A DNA stretch of 64,000 bases from an uncultured Porphyromonadaceae bacterium (GCA_900544305.1 UQUV01000013.1:1-64000); one strand, 5' to 3'; positions 43,209 to 51,852 are shown, counted from the first letter of the stretch. Notes: generated from the sequence alone by a model not told the origin. Translations and numbers: made by a program.

Positions 43209-44228
43209 TTATTCGAGAATGACACTCATGCCCGGACGCAGGTCCTTGATTTTCTCAACAGGACGCAGACGCACTTCAAACGTACGGCTGTCGAATTCGC
43301 CTGTCACTTTAGTGGCACGCCATACGGCGTATTCGCCTCTGTCCTTGATGAAGTACACTTCTGCCTGTGCATCGTCGAGGTCCAGTGCCGGAATCTTGAC
43401 AGAAACTTTAGCTCCCATTTTCAGGTCCTGAAGACGGGTTTCACGTACGTTGAACACCATCCACTGGTCGTCGGTTTTCAGCACGTTCATAATCGGAGTA
43501 CCGGTTGAAACGAGTTCGCCCACGTTCGGGAAGATGTCGGAAATTTCACCGTCGCACGGAGCCAGCAGATACTGGTCGTTCAGGATGGATTCCACTTCCT
43601 GTACGGTGCCCTTGGCAGCGTTGGCCATGGCTTCTGCGGCCATCTTGTCTTCGCGCTGTGCGCCTTCCTTCGCCATTTCGTACTGTGAGCGGGCTGCGCT
43701 TTCAGCAGCAACGGCTGCATCGTAGGCGGCTTTTGCTTCGTCACGCTTCTGTGCCGGAACTACGTTCTGCTTGTAGAGCGATTCGAGGCGTTCGTATGTC
43801 TTTTTGTGAATGTCGAGCGATGCTTTTGCCTGTTGCCAAAGGTCGTAGGCTGCTGTCAGCACTTGCGAGCGTGCGCCGGCATTTGCCTTTTGGCGTTGTG
43901 CGTCGGCGGCATCCTGCATGGCAAGAGCCTGTGCCAGCTTGGCGTCGACAGTGGCAGAGTGGATTTTGGCAAGTGTGTCGCCGGCCTGCACTTTCTGTCC
44001 TTCCGTTACATAGAACTTTTCAACACGTCCAGGAAGAAGTCCTGAAACGCGTACGGATGTGGCTTCCACCTGTCCCTGTGCCATTTCCGGTGCAGGCTTG
44101 ATGACGATGAAGCCGATAATGCCAAGTATGATAACAACGATGATGGCAACGCCGATGGCAACGAATAGCGAGCGTTCCTTTTTCTTTATCACCAGTTCGC
44201 TTTCCTGATTGAAATTCAAGTTTTCCAT
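43209..44228 (-). CDS. HlyD/EmrA-family periplasmic adaptor
   Basis: A 339-aa protein with one N-terminal membrane anchor (about 21-43), a biotinyl-lipoyl-like half motif (VSGLLPGRVEKFYVTEGQKVQAGDTLAKI), a coiled-coil hairpin (about 85-200) and the second half motif (YLLAPCDGEISDIFPNVGELVSTGTPIM) with a beta-barrel domain. It bridges the permeases and the TolC-like channel. It lies second in the operon, 42 nt after the TolC-like gene. Confidence 0.9.
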   Translation of the reverse strand: MENLNFNQESELVIKKKERSLFVAIGVAIIVVIILGIIGFIVIKPAPEMAQGQVEATSVRVSGLLPGRVEKFYVTEGQKVQAGDTLAKIHSATVDAKLAQALAMQDAADAQRQKANAGARSQVLTAAYDLWQQAKASLDIHKKTYERLESLYKQNVVPAQKRDEAKAAYDAAVAAESAARSQYEMAKEGAQREDKMAAEAMANAAKGTVQEVESILNDQYLLAPCDGEISDIFPNVGELVSTGTPIMNVLKTDDQWMVFNVRETRLQDLKMGAKVSVKIPALDLDDAQAEVYFIKDRGEYAVWRATKVTGEFDSRTFEVRLRPVEKIKDLRPGMSVILE

Positions 44229-44270
44229 AATTATATTTTTATTTCTTTTAGATTCTGAAAAAATGAGGTG

Positions 44271-45722
44271 TTAGTAAGTTAAAGTTCCCAGTACTTTCGA
44301 CAGATATACGTCGCAGAGCTGAACGTCGATTCCGGCATCGATGTGTTCGGAGTTGGCTTTCAGCCATGCAGTCTGTGCTGCCATCACGTTGTCGATGGGC
44401 ATCACGCCTTCCTTGTAGCCGATTTGTGCCTGGCGCAGATTTTCTTCTGCCTTGTCGAGGTTGGATTTTGCCATTTCAAGAGTCTTGGCGGCTTCTTTTG
44501 CCTTGAAGGCGGCCTGGCTCACCTGAAGTTCCACTTTCTCTTTGGCTTCTTCCAGTTCGAGTTGCTTGATGACGGTTTCACTCTTGGCGTTGCGGAACTT
44601 GTTGTAGTTTCCTCCCCAGTGCCACAGCGGGATTTTAACCATGGCGCCTACGCTGAACATACCGTTGAACTTCTTTTCAAATCCGTTGAATATGTTGGGG
44701 TTGGAGAATCCGTAAGAACCTACGACGGCAATGTTCGGAAGCATTTCCGAGCGTGCCACGTTCTGTTTCTGCTCGAACACTTTCACGGCCAGTTCCAGAC
44801 TGCGGAGGTCGGAACGGTTGGCGTAGACGTCGTTCATGTTGTAGCTGTTGGAAGGCAACGACTTGAATTCCTTCACGTCGTTGTATTCGTCGACGAGTGT
44901 CGGCTGTGAATCCAACGGAAGTCCGCAGATTTGCGCCAATGCCATGCGTGAGAGCGACAGGCCGTTGTCCACCTTCATCAGGTCGATGTTGGCCTCGTTG
45001 AGCTTCACTTCCACATTGAGCAGGTCGGATTTCGTGGCTACGCCTTCGGCAATCATTGCCTTCACGTTGCGCTGGAGCGTGTCGAGCAGTTCGATATAGC
45101 TGTCGGCGAGCTTTTTCTTTTCGCCCAGCGAAACTACCTGCCAATAGGCGGCATCAACGGCATAGACGACTTCCTTTTCAGCCGTTTTCTGCATTTCGCC
45201 GGCAAGGTCCTTGGCGTAGTCGGCCATTTTGTTCAGGGCGATGATTTTTCCGCCCATGAAGATAGGCTGCGTGAGCGTTACGGCTCCGCCGAATACATTA
45301 TGTATGTCGAATGTCATTGCTTCTTTCGGGATAACTGCCACTTGTGTCGGAATCGGTTGTCCGTCGGGAGTCAGTACAGGTTTGCCGTCGGCACCGACAA
45401 GGATATTGTAGTCATATTGTCCGGTTTGCGGATTGAACGACTTGGTAGGAAGCATCTGGTCGCCCGAAAGCAACGAAATTTCCTTTTGATTGTAGAAATA
45501 GGTGCCTGTGAAGTCAAAGCCCGGCAAATAGGCGGCAAAGGCTTCTTTCTTCTGATATTCGGCAGCTTTATGCCTTTCCTGGGCAATTTGCATTGTCTTG
45601 TTGTTGCGTAATGCCATATTCCGGCAAGAGTCGAGGGAAAGAGGCTCGTTAGCAACGCTGCAGAGAGACGTGAAGATGACGGTCAGTGCAGATAGTAATA
45701 ATCCCTTGGTTTTGTGTAGCAT
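44271..45722 (-). CDS. TolC-family outer-membrane efflux protein
   Basis: About 483 aa: signal peptide, then two repeats of long helices and beta strands typical of TolC (SLDSCRNMALRNNKTMQIAQERHKAAEYQKKEAFAAYLPGFDFTGTYFYNQ region; C-half LRSLELAVKVFEQKQNVARSEMLPNIAVVGSYGF; PIDNVMAAQTAW). The ATG at 45722 is preferred over an in-frame TTG two codons earlier. It is the first gene of a four-gene export operon; a possible operator palindrome lies about 70 nt upstream (45792). Confidence 0.9.
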   Translation of the reverse strand: MLHKTKGLLLSALTVIFTSLCSVANEPLSLDSCRNMALRNNKTMQIAQERHKAAEYQKKEAFAAYLPGFDFTGTYFYNQKEISLLSGDQMLPTKSFNPQTGQYDYNILVGADGKPVLTPDGQPIPTQVAVIPKEAMTFDIHNVFGGAVTLTQPIFMGGKIIALNKMADYAKDLAGEMQKTAEKEVVYAVDAAYWQVVSLGEKKKLADSYIELLDTLQRNVKAMIAEGVATKSDLLNVEVKLNEANIDLMKVDNGLSLSRMALAQICGLPLDSQPTLVDEYNDVKEFKSLPSNSYNMNDVYANRSDLRSLELAVKVFEQKQNVARSEMLPNIAVVGSYGFSNPNIFNGFEKKFNGMFSVGAMVKIPLWHWGGNYNKFRNAKSETVIKQLELEEAKEKVELQVSQAAFKAKEAAKTLEMAKSNLDKAEENLRQAQIGYKEGVMPIDNVMAAQTAWLKANSEHIDAGIDVQLCDVYLSKVLGTLTY

Positions 45723-45791
45723 ATACAATAATGTTAATCTTTTTCGGAGGACGAAATTAATAATAGAAAAACATTATTGTAGCTCGAAAGT

Positions 45792-45817
45792 TTAGTTTTT
45801 CCCTGAGAAAAAACTAA
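45792..45817. promoter_or_regulatory. Palindrome upstream of the export operon
   Basis: TTAGTTTTT (45792-45800) and AAAAACTAA (45809-45817) form a 26-bp near-perfect palindrome with 8 central bases. It lies above a weak promoter-like TAATTTCG (complement of 45752-45759), so it could be an operator. No TetR- or MarR-type gene is adjacent. Confidence 0.4.
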
Positions 45818-45837
45818 TGGCAGAACAAAAAGGAAAA

Positions 45838-45859
45838 TTCGGCCAAAAGAATGGTCGAA
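45838..45859 (-). terminator. Probable terminator of the NCS2 permease gene
   Basis: TTCGGCCA (45838-45845) pairs with TGGTCGAA (45852-45859, one G-T pair); on the minus strand a T-rich run follows (complement of 45826-45837). Confidence 0.5.
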
Positions 45860-45870
45860 AAGTAGGGCCG

Positions 45871-47136
45871 TTAGCGTTGCCTTTTCTTGAAAACAAGGTG
45901 TTCAAGCATGACAACGGTCAGTACTCCCACCACAAAACCGTTCGACAGGATGGGTTGCAGAATCGCCGGCAGCGCAGCCACGGCACTCTGTGGCAGCAGG
46001 GCTACGAAAAGTCCGATGCCCATAGGGATAGCGATGGTCAGCGCATGGTCGAAATTACGTACCGAGCCGGTGTCTACAATCAGGTTGAAAGCGGCGGCAA
46101 GCTGAAGGATGACGATATACATGAGCATGATGCCGATGATGATGTCGGGGAGCAGGGTGAACACCGAAACCATCGACGGGCTGAGCGCACACAGCACCAG
46201 ACCGATTCCGCAGGGGATAATCGTGTAGCGCGAAGCGCAGCCGGTTGACGCGATGATGCCCGGGGAGATGGAAAAGTCCACCGGACCGATGATGCCGAGC
46301 ATTCCCGACAGGGTGTTTCCCAGTCCGACGACGGCATTGCCGCGGGCTATGCGTTTGTCGGGTTCGTCGGCCTGTACCATGTCCTTTACCGATTGGACAG
46401 AACCCAACTCGTTGATAAGCAGGGCGAAGAAGCAGATAAGGAAGGAAAGAATCGTTCCGGCTTCAAATTCCGGTCGGATAAACAGACTGTCGAGGGTGAT
46501 GCGGTAGTCGTAGTCGGGCATTGGCGGAATTTCATTGAACAGGTAGTAGGCGGCTGTGCCTAAAACGACCGTAAAAATAATGGTGGTCGATTTCCAGATA
46601 CCTTTGAGCAGGTTGTTCAGAATAAAAGTGGCAAGGATGGCAATGACGGTAAACCCGAAATTGAACAGCGGACTGCCGGTTTTGAAAATGAGGTCGAGAA
46701 ACACCGGCGCGAGCGTCATGCCAATCAGTCCGAGAATGGTGATGATGATGCGCGGTGTGAAAATTGTCTGGATTTTTTTCAGCAGTCCCGAAATGGAAAC
46801 CAGGAACAGCGCTACGCCGCCTACGGCAATGGCCGTGTAGACAGCGTTGAATCCGGCCGACTGTGCGGTGAGAATGCCCACAATCAGTACGGCTGCCGGT
46901 CCGACGACGAGCGGCATGCGGTGGCCCCACAGTGCTTGCGCAATCATGGTCATTCCAAGCACGGTGTAAAGTTTCTGAAGATACAGAGTCTGCTGCACAA
47001 TGTCGTCGTAAAACTGGATTTTGGCAAGCATGGCTACGGTCAGCACGTTAGGAATGGAGAGGATGAGCCATTGCAGGCCGTAAGTCAGAAGATGCGCCAT
47101 CGGCGGACGCTGGTTGAGGGTGTATTTAAGTTCCAT
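45871..47136 (-). CDS. NCS2-family nucleobase permease (uracil-xanthine type)
   Basis: A 421-aa protein with 12-14 membrane segments and NCS2 signatures (GPAAVLIVGILTAQSAGFNAVYTAIAVGG; GNTLSGMLGIIGPVDFSISPGIIASTGCASRY). It imports a purine or pyrimidine base by H+ or Na+ symport. The xanthine phosphoribosyltransferase gene is divergent from it, 117 nt away, which favours xanthine as substrate; uracil remains possible. Confidence 0.85.
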   Translation of the reverse strand: MELKYTLNQRPPMAHLLTYGLQWLILSIPNVLTVAMLAKIQFYDDIVQQTLYLQKLYTVLGMTMIAQALWGHRMPLVVGPAAVLIVGILTAQSAGFNAVYTAIAVGGVALFLVSISGLLKKIQTIFTPRIIITILGLIGMTLAPVFLDLIFKTGSPLFNFGFTVIAILATFILNNLLKGIWKSTTIIFTVVLGTAAYYLFNEIPPMPDYDYRITLDSLFIRPEFEAGTILSFLICFFALLINELGSVQSVKDMVQADEPDKRIARGNAVVGLGNTLSGMLGIIGPVDFSISPGIIASTGCASRYTIIPCGIGLVLCALSPSMVSVFTLLPDIIIGIMLMYIVILQLAAAFNLIVDTGSVRNFDHALTIAIPMGIGLFVALLPQSAVAALPAILQPILSNGFVVGVLTVVMLEHLVFKKRQR

Positions 47137-47158
47137 AGCTGTTCATTTCAATCGTTGC

Positions 47159-47189
47159 CAAAGGTAGGTAATTTGTTTCTTTTTTTCAA
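47159..47189 (-). promoter_or_regulatory. Promoter of the NCS2 permease
   Basis: On the minus strand TTG (47189-47187), 20 nt, TACCTTTG (47166-47159). Predicted start near 47154. The upstream TTG is itself part of a second box, TATCTTTG (47194-47187). Confidence 0.65.
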
Positions 47190-47230
47190 AGATAGTTGGA
47201 CCGGAATATGGTGGAGTCGGCTTTTTTGTA

Positions 47231-47238
47231 TAAGTTTG
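47231..47238 (+). promoter_or_regulatory. Promoter box of xpt
   Basis: TAAGTTTG with predicted start near 47243, about 11 nt before the ATG at 47254. It supports that start over the long open frame upstream. Confidence 0.6.
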
Positions 47239-47253
47239 CAAAAACTTTCCGAT

Positions 47254-47823
47254 ATGCAACTGTTAAAAGAGAGAATACTTCAAGACGGCCGCTCGCTTCC
47301 GGGTGGCATTTTAAAGGTGGACAGCTTTTTGAACCATCAGCTTGACCCGAATTTGATGTACGAAATCGCCCAGGAATTCAAACGCCGTTTTGCCGGGGTA
47401 AATTTCAATAAGATTGTAACCATTGAGGCCAGTGGTATTGCTCCAGCCATCATGCTGGGCTATATTCTTCAGTTGCCGGTGGTGTTCATCAAGAAGAAAC
47501 AACCGAAAACGATGGACAATATGCTCGTGTCGGAAGTGCGCTCCTTCACTAAAAACCGTGTATATACGGTTTGCATCAGCAACAGCTTCCTGACGAAGGA
47601 CGACCATGTGATTTTCATCGACGACTTCCTTGCCTATGGAAATGCCGCGCTCGGCATGATTGACCTTGCCCGTCAGGCCGGTGCAACGATTGAAGGTATG
47701 GGCTTTATCATCGAGAAGGGCTTCCAGGGCGGAGGCGACCGCCTGCGCGAAATGGGCCACAACATTCAGAGCCTCGCCATTATCGACAGCCTCGACGACT
47801 GCAAAATCAAGTTCCGCGAGTAA
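47254..47823 (+). CDS. xpt: Xanthine phosphoribosyltransferase
   Basis: A 189-aa type I phosphoribosyltransferase of the Gram-positive Xpt type: start MQLLKERILQDGRSLPGG, ILKVDSFLNHQLDP, and the PRPP-binding loop FIDDFLAYGNAALG. It converts xanthine and PRPP to XMP for purine salvage. The frame is open far upstream (from 46921), but the promoter box at 47231 and the family's normal length both point to 47254. It is divergent from a nucleobase permease. Confidence 0.95.
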   Translation: MQLLKERILQDGRSLPGGILKVDSFLNHQLDPNLMYEIAQEFKRRFAGVNFNKIVTIEASGIAPAIMLGYILQLPVVFIKKKQPKTMDNMLVSEVRSFTKNRVYTVCISNSFLTKDDHVIFIDDFLAYGNAALGMIDLARQAGATIEGMGFIIEKGFQGGGDRLREMGHNIQSLAIIDSLDDCKIKFRE

Positions 47824-47843
47824 AAGTACATTGTAAAAAATAG

Positions 47844-47889
47844 AAATCGCAACCATACCGGTTTGTCCGTTGTGGTTGCGATTTTTTGT
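47844..47889 (+). terminator. Bidirectional terminator between xpt and birA
   Basis: AAATCGCAACCA (47844-47855) pairs perfectly with 47873-47884 and is flanked by an A-run before and a T-run after, so it can end both convergent transcripts. Confidence 0.85.
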
Positions 47890-47901
47890 TTGAACTGTTT
47901 G

Positions 47902-48672
47902 TTATCCCAATATGAATGCCACTTCTTTGAAGGCGAAGGTGTGGATATGGCCTTCGGTGGTCATCAGGTCGAGCATGCCGTCGGGGTGCACGTTTACGAT
48001 GCGTGCCTGAAAATGTTCCCCTTCTTCCAGCACCGACAGGCCGTCGGCCGAGGCGGAGCGGATGGTCGACTGGTATTCGTGGAAACCGTCGCGGCGGTAG
48101 AGCTTCGACAGAAATTCGCGGTGAATTTCTTCCGCCTTTTCCGGAAGCTGGCCGCACATCGTAAGAATTTCATCGACAAGACCGTCGAGAATTTCCGATG
48201 TCGGCACTTCGTGTCCGAGGACGTTGACAAGTGAAATCGGGTTGGGCGCATCGGACAGGAACACCCGCTGGTTCACGTTGATGCCGATGCCGGGAATCGT
48301 ATAGTTGATTTTTCCGCCCGAAAGCGAATGCTCAATCAGCATTCCGCAAATCTTGAAATCCTTGTAATATACATCATTCGGCCATTTGATGGACACGTTG
48401 CCGATGTATTTCGAGAGTACCCTTTCAACGGCCAATGCTGAAATCTCCGACAGCCAGAACTGCTGGTTGGGAGCCACGTTTTCCGGACGGAGCAGGATGG
48501 ACATGGTTACGTTCTTGAACGGTTCCGATTCCCACGAGTTTCCCCGTTGTCCGCGCCCTGCCGTCTGGCGGTCGGTGTAGACTACCGTTCCGTGTTCGGC
48601 CGTAGTGGCGATACCGGCCATGTAGCTGTTGGTCGATTTTGTTTCGTCTAAATGGATATAGTTTGTTTTCAT
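47902..48672 (-). CDS. birA: Biotin-[acetyl-CoA-carboxylase] ligase
   Basis: A 256-aa biotin ligase that makes biotinyl-AMP and attaches biotin to carrier lysines. It shows the substrate loop GRGQRGNSWES, KWPNDVYYKDFKICGMLIE and the C-terminal SH3-like domain. No N-terminal DNA-binding domain is present, so it is not a BirA-type repressor. An upstream TTG (48690) is in frame, but the ATG at 48672 begins just 4 nt after the TACCTTTG promoter box, so the message is predicted to be leaderless. Confidence 0.9.
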   Translation of the reverse strand: MKTNYIHLDETKSTNSYMAGIATTAEHGTVVYTDRQTAGRGQRGNSWESEPFKNVTMSILLRPENVAPNQQFWLSEISALAVERVLSKYIGNVSIKWPNDVYYKDFKICGMLIEHSLSGGKINYTIPGIGINVNQRVFLSDAPNPISLVNVLGHEVPTSEILDGLVDEILTMCGQLPEKAEEIHREFLSKLYRRDGFHEYQSTIRSASADGLSVLEEGEHFQARIVNVHPDGMLDLMTTEGHIHTFAFKEVAFILG

Positions 48673-48676
48673 ACGG

Positions 48677-48684
48677 CAAAGGTA
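48677..48684 (-). promoter_or_regulatory. Promoter box abutting the birA start
   Basis: TACCTTTG on the minus strand followed by CCGT and ATG. The flanking GTGCAAGTT matches the start of the tandem-repeat unit at 24059 and 35091. Confidence 0.65.
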
Positions 48685-48723
48685 GTGCAAGTTCTATAAA
48701 AAGTTGCAACAAACCGACAATTG

Positions 48724-50292
48724 TCAGTCACCGATGCCGAAACATTTCTTTATTTCCGTGCGGATGATTTCCGCATCCTTGCCGCCCATTTTCAGAATCC
48801 GCATCACTTCCTTGATATATTCGTCCTTCTTTGTAAAACCGCAGAGAGGGGCTATGTTGGTTTCAATCAGCATGGATTTTTGGTTGTAGACGCGCAGCAC
48901 GGCCTTATAGTCCGACTCTTGCAGATAGCGGTTGAAACTTCTGCAATAGTCCTCATAGATGGCGCGCGGCTTGATTTCGTTCACAAGGTCGAGCATGTGT
49001 TCTTCCAATGCGTTGATGTTCTGGAAACGTCGGTCGATGACCACTTCAATCGTGCGTTTCACGCGATGGCGCGTGTGCATCAGCGCCTGTTTCCTTAATT
49101 CACCTTTGAACATCGACATGACTGTAGAGCGCACTTTCTGAAACACATAGTCCTCTTTTTTGTTTCGGACGCGTGCCACGGTCCGCACCACATTTTCCAG
49201 CAGGAACAGATTTTCGATTTCTGCCACATCTGCCACCAAAATCTTTTTGTTGCGCAGATAGTCCACCTCTTCTTTGTTGCGGCGGTCGCGGTCCACGATG
49301 CCGTGAGAGTCAAGGTGGTGGAAATTCTGTATGTCGTTGAATGAACGCACCGTTTCAATCACTTTGTTGCAGCTGCCCATTGGCTTGACGGTGTATTCCG
49401 GGAAAATCAGCGAATAGAGCTTGTAGTCGATGCTGTGGGAGTTGTCGCCTTCCACGAAAAGCACCGGCTTGCGGGCACCAAGAATGTCGAGCATCAGTTG
49501 TTCCGACAGCATTTCGTGCGGATTCATGATGGTGTAGTCCCAAGCCTCGTGTTCGATGTCGCAGTTGCGTACCCAAATGGTTATGTTGTCGGTGCGTGAT
49601 GTTGGAAATTCGAGGTCGTGGGTCAGGTAGACAAACGTGCAGTCGGGACGTATTCCCTCAATGGCAGTCCACAGGCTTTGAGTGATGGAGCGGTGGAGGA
49701 ACATGGTCGGAGAGTCGACGAAAATCACGCTGCGTTTCGGCGCGTAAAGGGCTGCGCCGACATAGTAGAACACCGCCTTTTCGCCGTGCGACAGCTGCCA
49801 CGGTTTGAACGGTCCGCCTGCCTTCATGTTGCGGAATTTGATTTGTCCGTTTCCCCGCAGAATTTCGTTTTTCGGGAAAATGTCCTGCCACAGCCGGGCC
49901 ACCGTGTCAATTTTTGTGCGCGGCATCTCCAGTTTTTTGTCGCTGTTGAGCATTTGCAGCTTGTAGGCGAACAGGTCGGTGATTTCGTCGTTCAGCAGCA
50001 GATAAAGAAGCATTTCGAATTCCGTTTCTGCGATAGGCTTGACAAATTGGGCGTTTTGCACCGCATTGTTGTAGATGGCGCTGATGGAGTTGGCCTTGAT
50101 GGCATTGTCTTTTATCGGGAAAAGGGCGTTGAGTGCCGATACCTGGAACGCCGTGTCTCCAAGGTCCTGGGCCATGCGGTTGATAAAGCGGGTTTTTCCT
50201 GCACCGTTTGCACCCACAACGGTGATTTGCTGTTTGCCGGTCAGAACTTGTGCCGGCTGTCCGTCGATGCGTTTCGGCAGTGTGATTTCCAT
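48724..50292 (-). CDS. ABC-type AAA ATPase fused to a TOPRIM-like DUF4435 domain
   Basis: A 522-aa protein. The first half is an ABC-type ATPase with Walker A GANGAGKT (27-34), signature LSHGEKAVFYY (about 166-176) and Walker B VIFVDSPTMFLH (about 188-199), where the catalytic Glu after Asp is Ser. The second half is DUF4435/TOPRIM-like with PVLFVEGDNSHSIDY (about 275) and GIVDRDRR (about 331). The same two domains occur in AriA and AriB of the PARIS anti-phage system and in OLD-type nucleases. It may be a defence or DNA-repair protein. The ATG at 50292 is chosen over an upstream in-frame start because it begins the ATPase core. Confidence 0.75.
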   Translation of the reverse strand: MEITLPKRIDGQPAQVLTGKQQITVVGANGAGKTRFINRMAQDLGDTAFQVSALNALFPIKDNAIKANSISAIYNNAVQNAQFVKPIAETEFEMLLYLLLNDEITDLFAYKLQMLNSDKKLEMPRTKIDTVARLWQDIFPKNEILRGNGQIKFRNMKAGGPFKPWQLSHGEKAVFYYVGAALYAPKRSVIFVDSPTMFLHRSITQSLWTAIEGIRPDCTFVYLTHDLEFPTSRTDNITIWVRNCDIEHEAWDYTIMNPHEMLSEQLMLDILGARKPVLFVEGDNSHSIDYKLYSLIFPEYTVKPMGSCNKVIETVRSFNDIQNFHHLDSHGIVDRDRRNKEEVDYLRNKKILVADVAEIENLFLLENVVRTVARVRNKKEDYVFQKVRSTVMSMFKGELRKQALMHTRHRVKRTIEVVIDRRFQNINALEEHMLDLVNEIKPRAIYEDYCRSFNRYLQESDYKAVLRVYNQKSMLIETNIAPLCGFTKKDEYIKEVMRILKMGGKDAEIIRTEIKKCFGIGD

Positions 50293-50515
50293 AACGAAGG
50301 TTTTATGTTTTCGTAAAAATAAGAAAAACTTTTGTTTGTATAACAATCTTCCCTCAAAAATGGCTTTCAAGAAACGCTGATTTTGAAAGATTTTTGTGAA
50401 AAAAGCTGTCAGTCAGTCGTGTTTGTTATAATTTTTTTGTACCTTGCAGAAAATTTTGAAAGGACTAGCCCATTCTTCAAAGATTGCCAACCGATTACCT
50501 CAACGAACATTTACT

Positions 50516-50644
50516 ATGAAAAAAATTGCATTATATCTCATTTTCGCTTTTTCGACGATTTTCGCCACGGCACAGACTCGATTCGATGTTGACGGTTTGA
50601 CTTGCGAAATTCTGTCACCTCTAATAACGGTAACCGCAAAGTAG
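50516..50644 (+). pseudogene. Truncated BspA-like (leucine-rich repeat) secreted protein remnant
   Basis: A 42-codon frame with an intact signal peptide (MKKIALYLIFAFSTIFATAQT) and the start of a BspA-type N-terminus (RFDVDGLTCEILSP), which in complete proteins reads F-x-V-D-G-x-x-Y-x-I-x-S and leads into LRR_5 repeats. The frame stops after LITVTAK and no repeats follow in any frame nearby, so only the 5' end remains. Confidence 0.5.
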
Positions 50645-50705
50645 TGTTCTGAAACTGAATGGTTTGAAAAATTTGATAAATGTCATTTTATTATATTTAC
50701 AAATT

Positions 50706-51638
50706 ATGAAGATTATATATTTTTTGATGCTGCTCGCTATTGTTGTGCCTTGTCAGGCGCAGAGGTATCATGATGCTCATATTCTGGGAGTCAAGGATAA
50801 TGTGAAGTCAATAATTTACGGCGGCTGGAAATATGAATTTGGCCGTGACGGTGCGATTAAAAAGATAACGGTGGTGAAGATCAATGAAGAAATCTATCCC
50901 GAAATAGTGAGGGATTCGTCTCAATATGTGTCAACGCTTACTATCTATACGGATGAAGAGTGTACCAATGCAACGTCGAAAACATATTATGTATATGAGA
51001 ACGGACTGGTTTCTACTGATACCTATGTATCATTCGGATGGATATTCGGTGATGATACATTGGTTACCAAATATTACTATAATGACAATGGTTTGTGTAT
51101 TGGATCCGAAGTAAACGGTGAAGATATAAATTCGAAATATGAGTATGACAATATTAAACTGGACAATAACGGCAACTGGATATCGAGGGATGTCTATAAA
51201 GTATTTTCGAGTGGTAATAAAATCTATGATGATACCGAGACACGCGAAATAGTATATTGGGATACTGATTCACGTTCTGATGTCGTGGAAAAGGCAGTTG
51301 CCCGAACAGCGGCAGGAACGGGATGGCAGTCTTTGGTAGGAAAGAAACTTTCGCTTACCACGTACGGTATTTCGCAAAACGGACAAGAAGTGAACCGTTT
51401 CAACTGCAGTACGGGAGAACATATAATTCTGTACAGTAATGGCGTACTATATTGGAACAACAGGCATGACGGGAACACTTCGTATGAATATCGCATAGAC
51501 GGCAATATGCTGTACATCACCCAGACTTCCGGAAAAGTTACGCAGGACAGATGGTTCGAACTGGTCGGCGTTGACGGTAACGAGATAAAGACCGAAAGCA
51601 ATGTCGGTACTTACCGTTATTTTAAAATTGAAGATTGA
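50706..51638 (+). CDS. Secreted hypothetical protein
   Basis: A 310-aa protein. The ATG at 50706 begins a signal peptide (MKIIYFLMLLAIVVPCQAQ), so it is preferred to the upstream in-frame start. The mature part is beta-rich with YD-like strand pairs (IIYGGWKYEFGRDGAIKKI, TSKTYYVYENGLV, TKYYYNDNGLCIG, NNGNWISRDVYK) and a C-terminal beta domain (GEHIILYSNGVLYWNN). The strand pattern resembles short YD/Rhs-like or DUF4595-type repeats, but no family is firmly recognised. It follows the BspA-like remnant. Confidence 0.55.
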   Translation: MKIIYFLMLLAIVVPCQAQRYHDAHILGVKDNVKSIIYGGWKYEFGRDGAIKKITVVKINEEIYPEIVRDSSQYVSTLTIYTDEECTNATSKTYYVYENGLVSTDTYVSFGWIFGDDTLVTKYYYNDNGLCIGSEVNGEDINSKYEYDNIKLDNNGNWISRDVYKVFSSGNKIYDDTETREIVYWDTDSRSDVVEKAVARTAAGTGWQSLVGKKLSLTTYGISQNGQEVNRFNCSTGEHIILYSNGVLYWNNRHDGNTSYEYRIDGNMLYITQTSGKVTQDRWFELVGVDGNEIKTESNVGTYRYFKIED

Positions 51639-51852
51639 TGCGGCGTTTTCATCAGTAAAACGAAAGAATCGGTATTGCCTTGAAGTCGCAACCTGCCTCA
51701 GCGTGCCTTCTGACTGGGACAGGGAAGCGTTTTCTGCATCCTGTTTTATGTTGAAATACTAAAAATAATTCTGTTTCAGAAACGAATCTCCGACTGAAAA
51801 TTCGTATTTTTACGGCGCAAAACAAGTAACACTTAAAAGGACAACTTAGGAT

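Noticed and set aside
51639..51852. FMN riboswitch upstream of ribE
   Set aside because: The conserved FMN aptamer words could not be found in the 213-nt upstream stretch.
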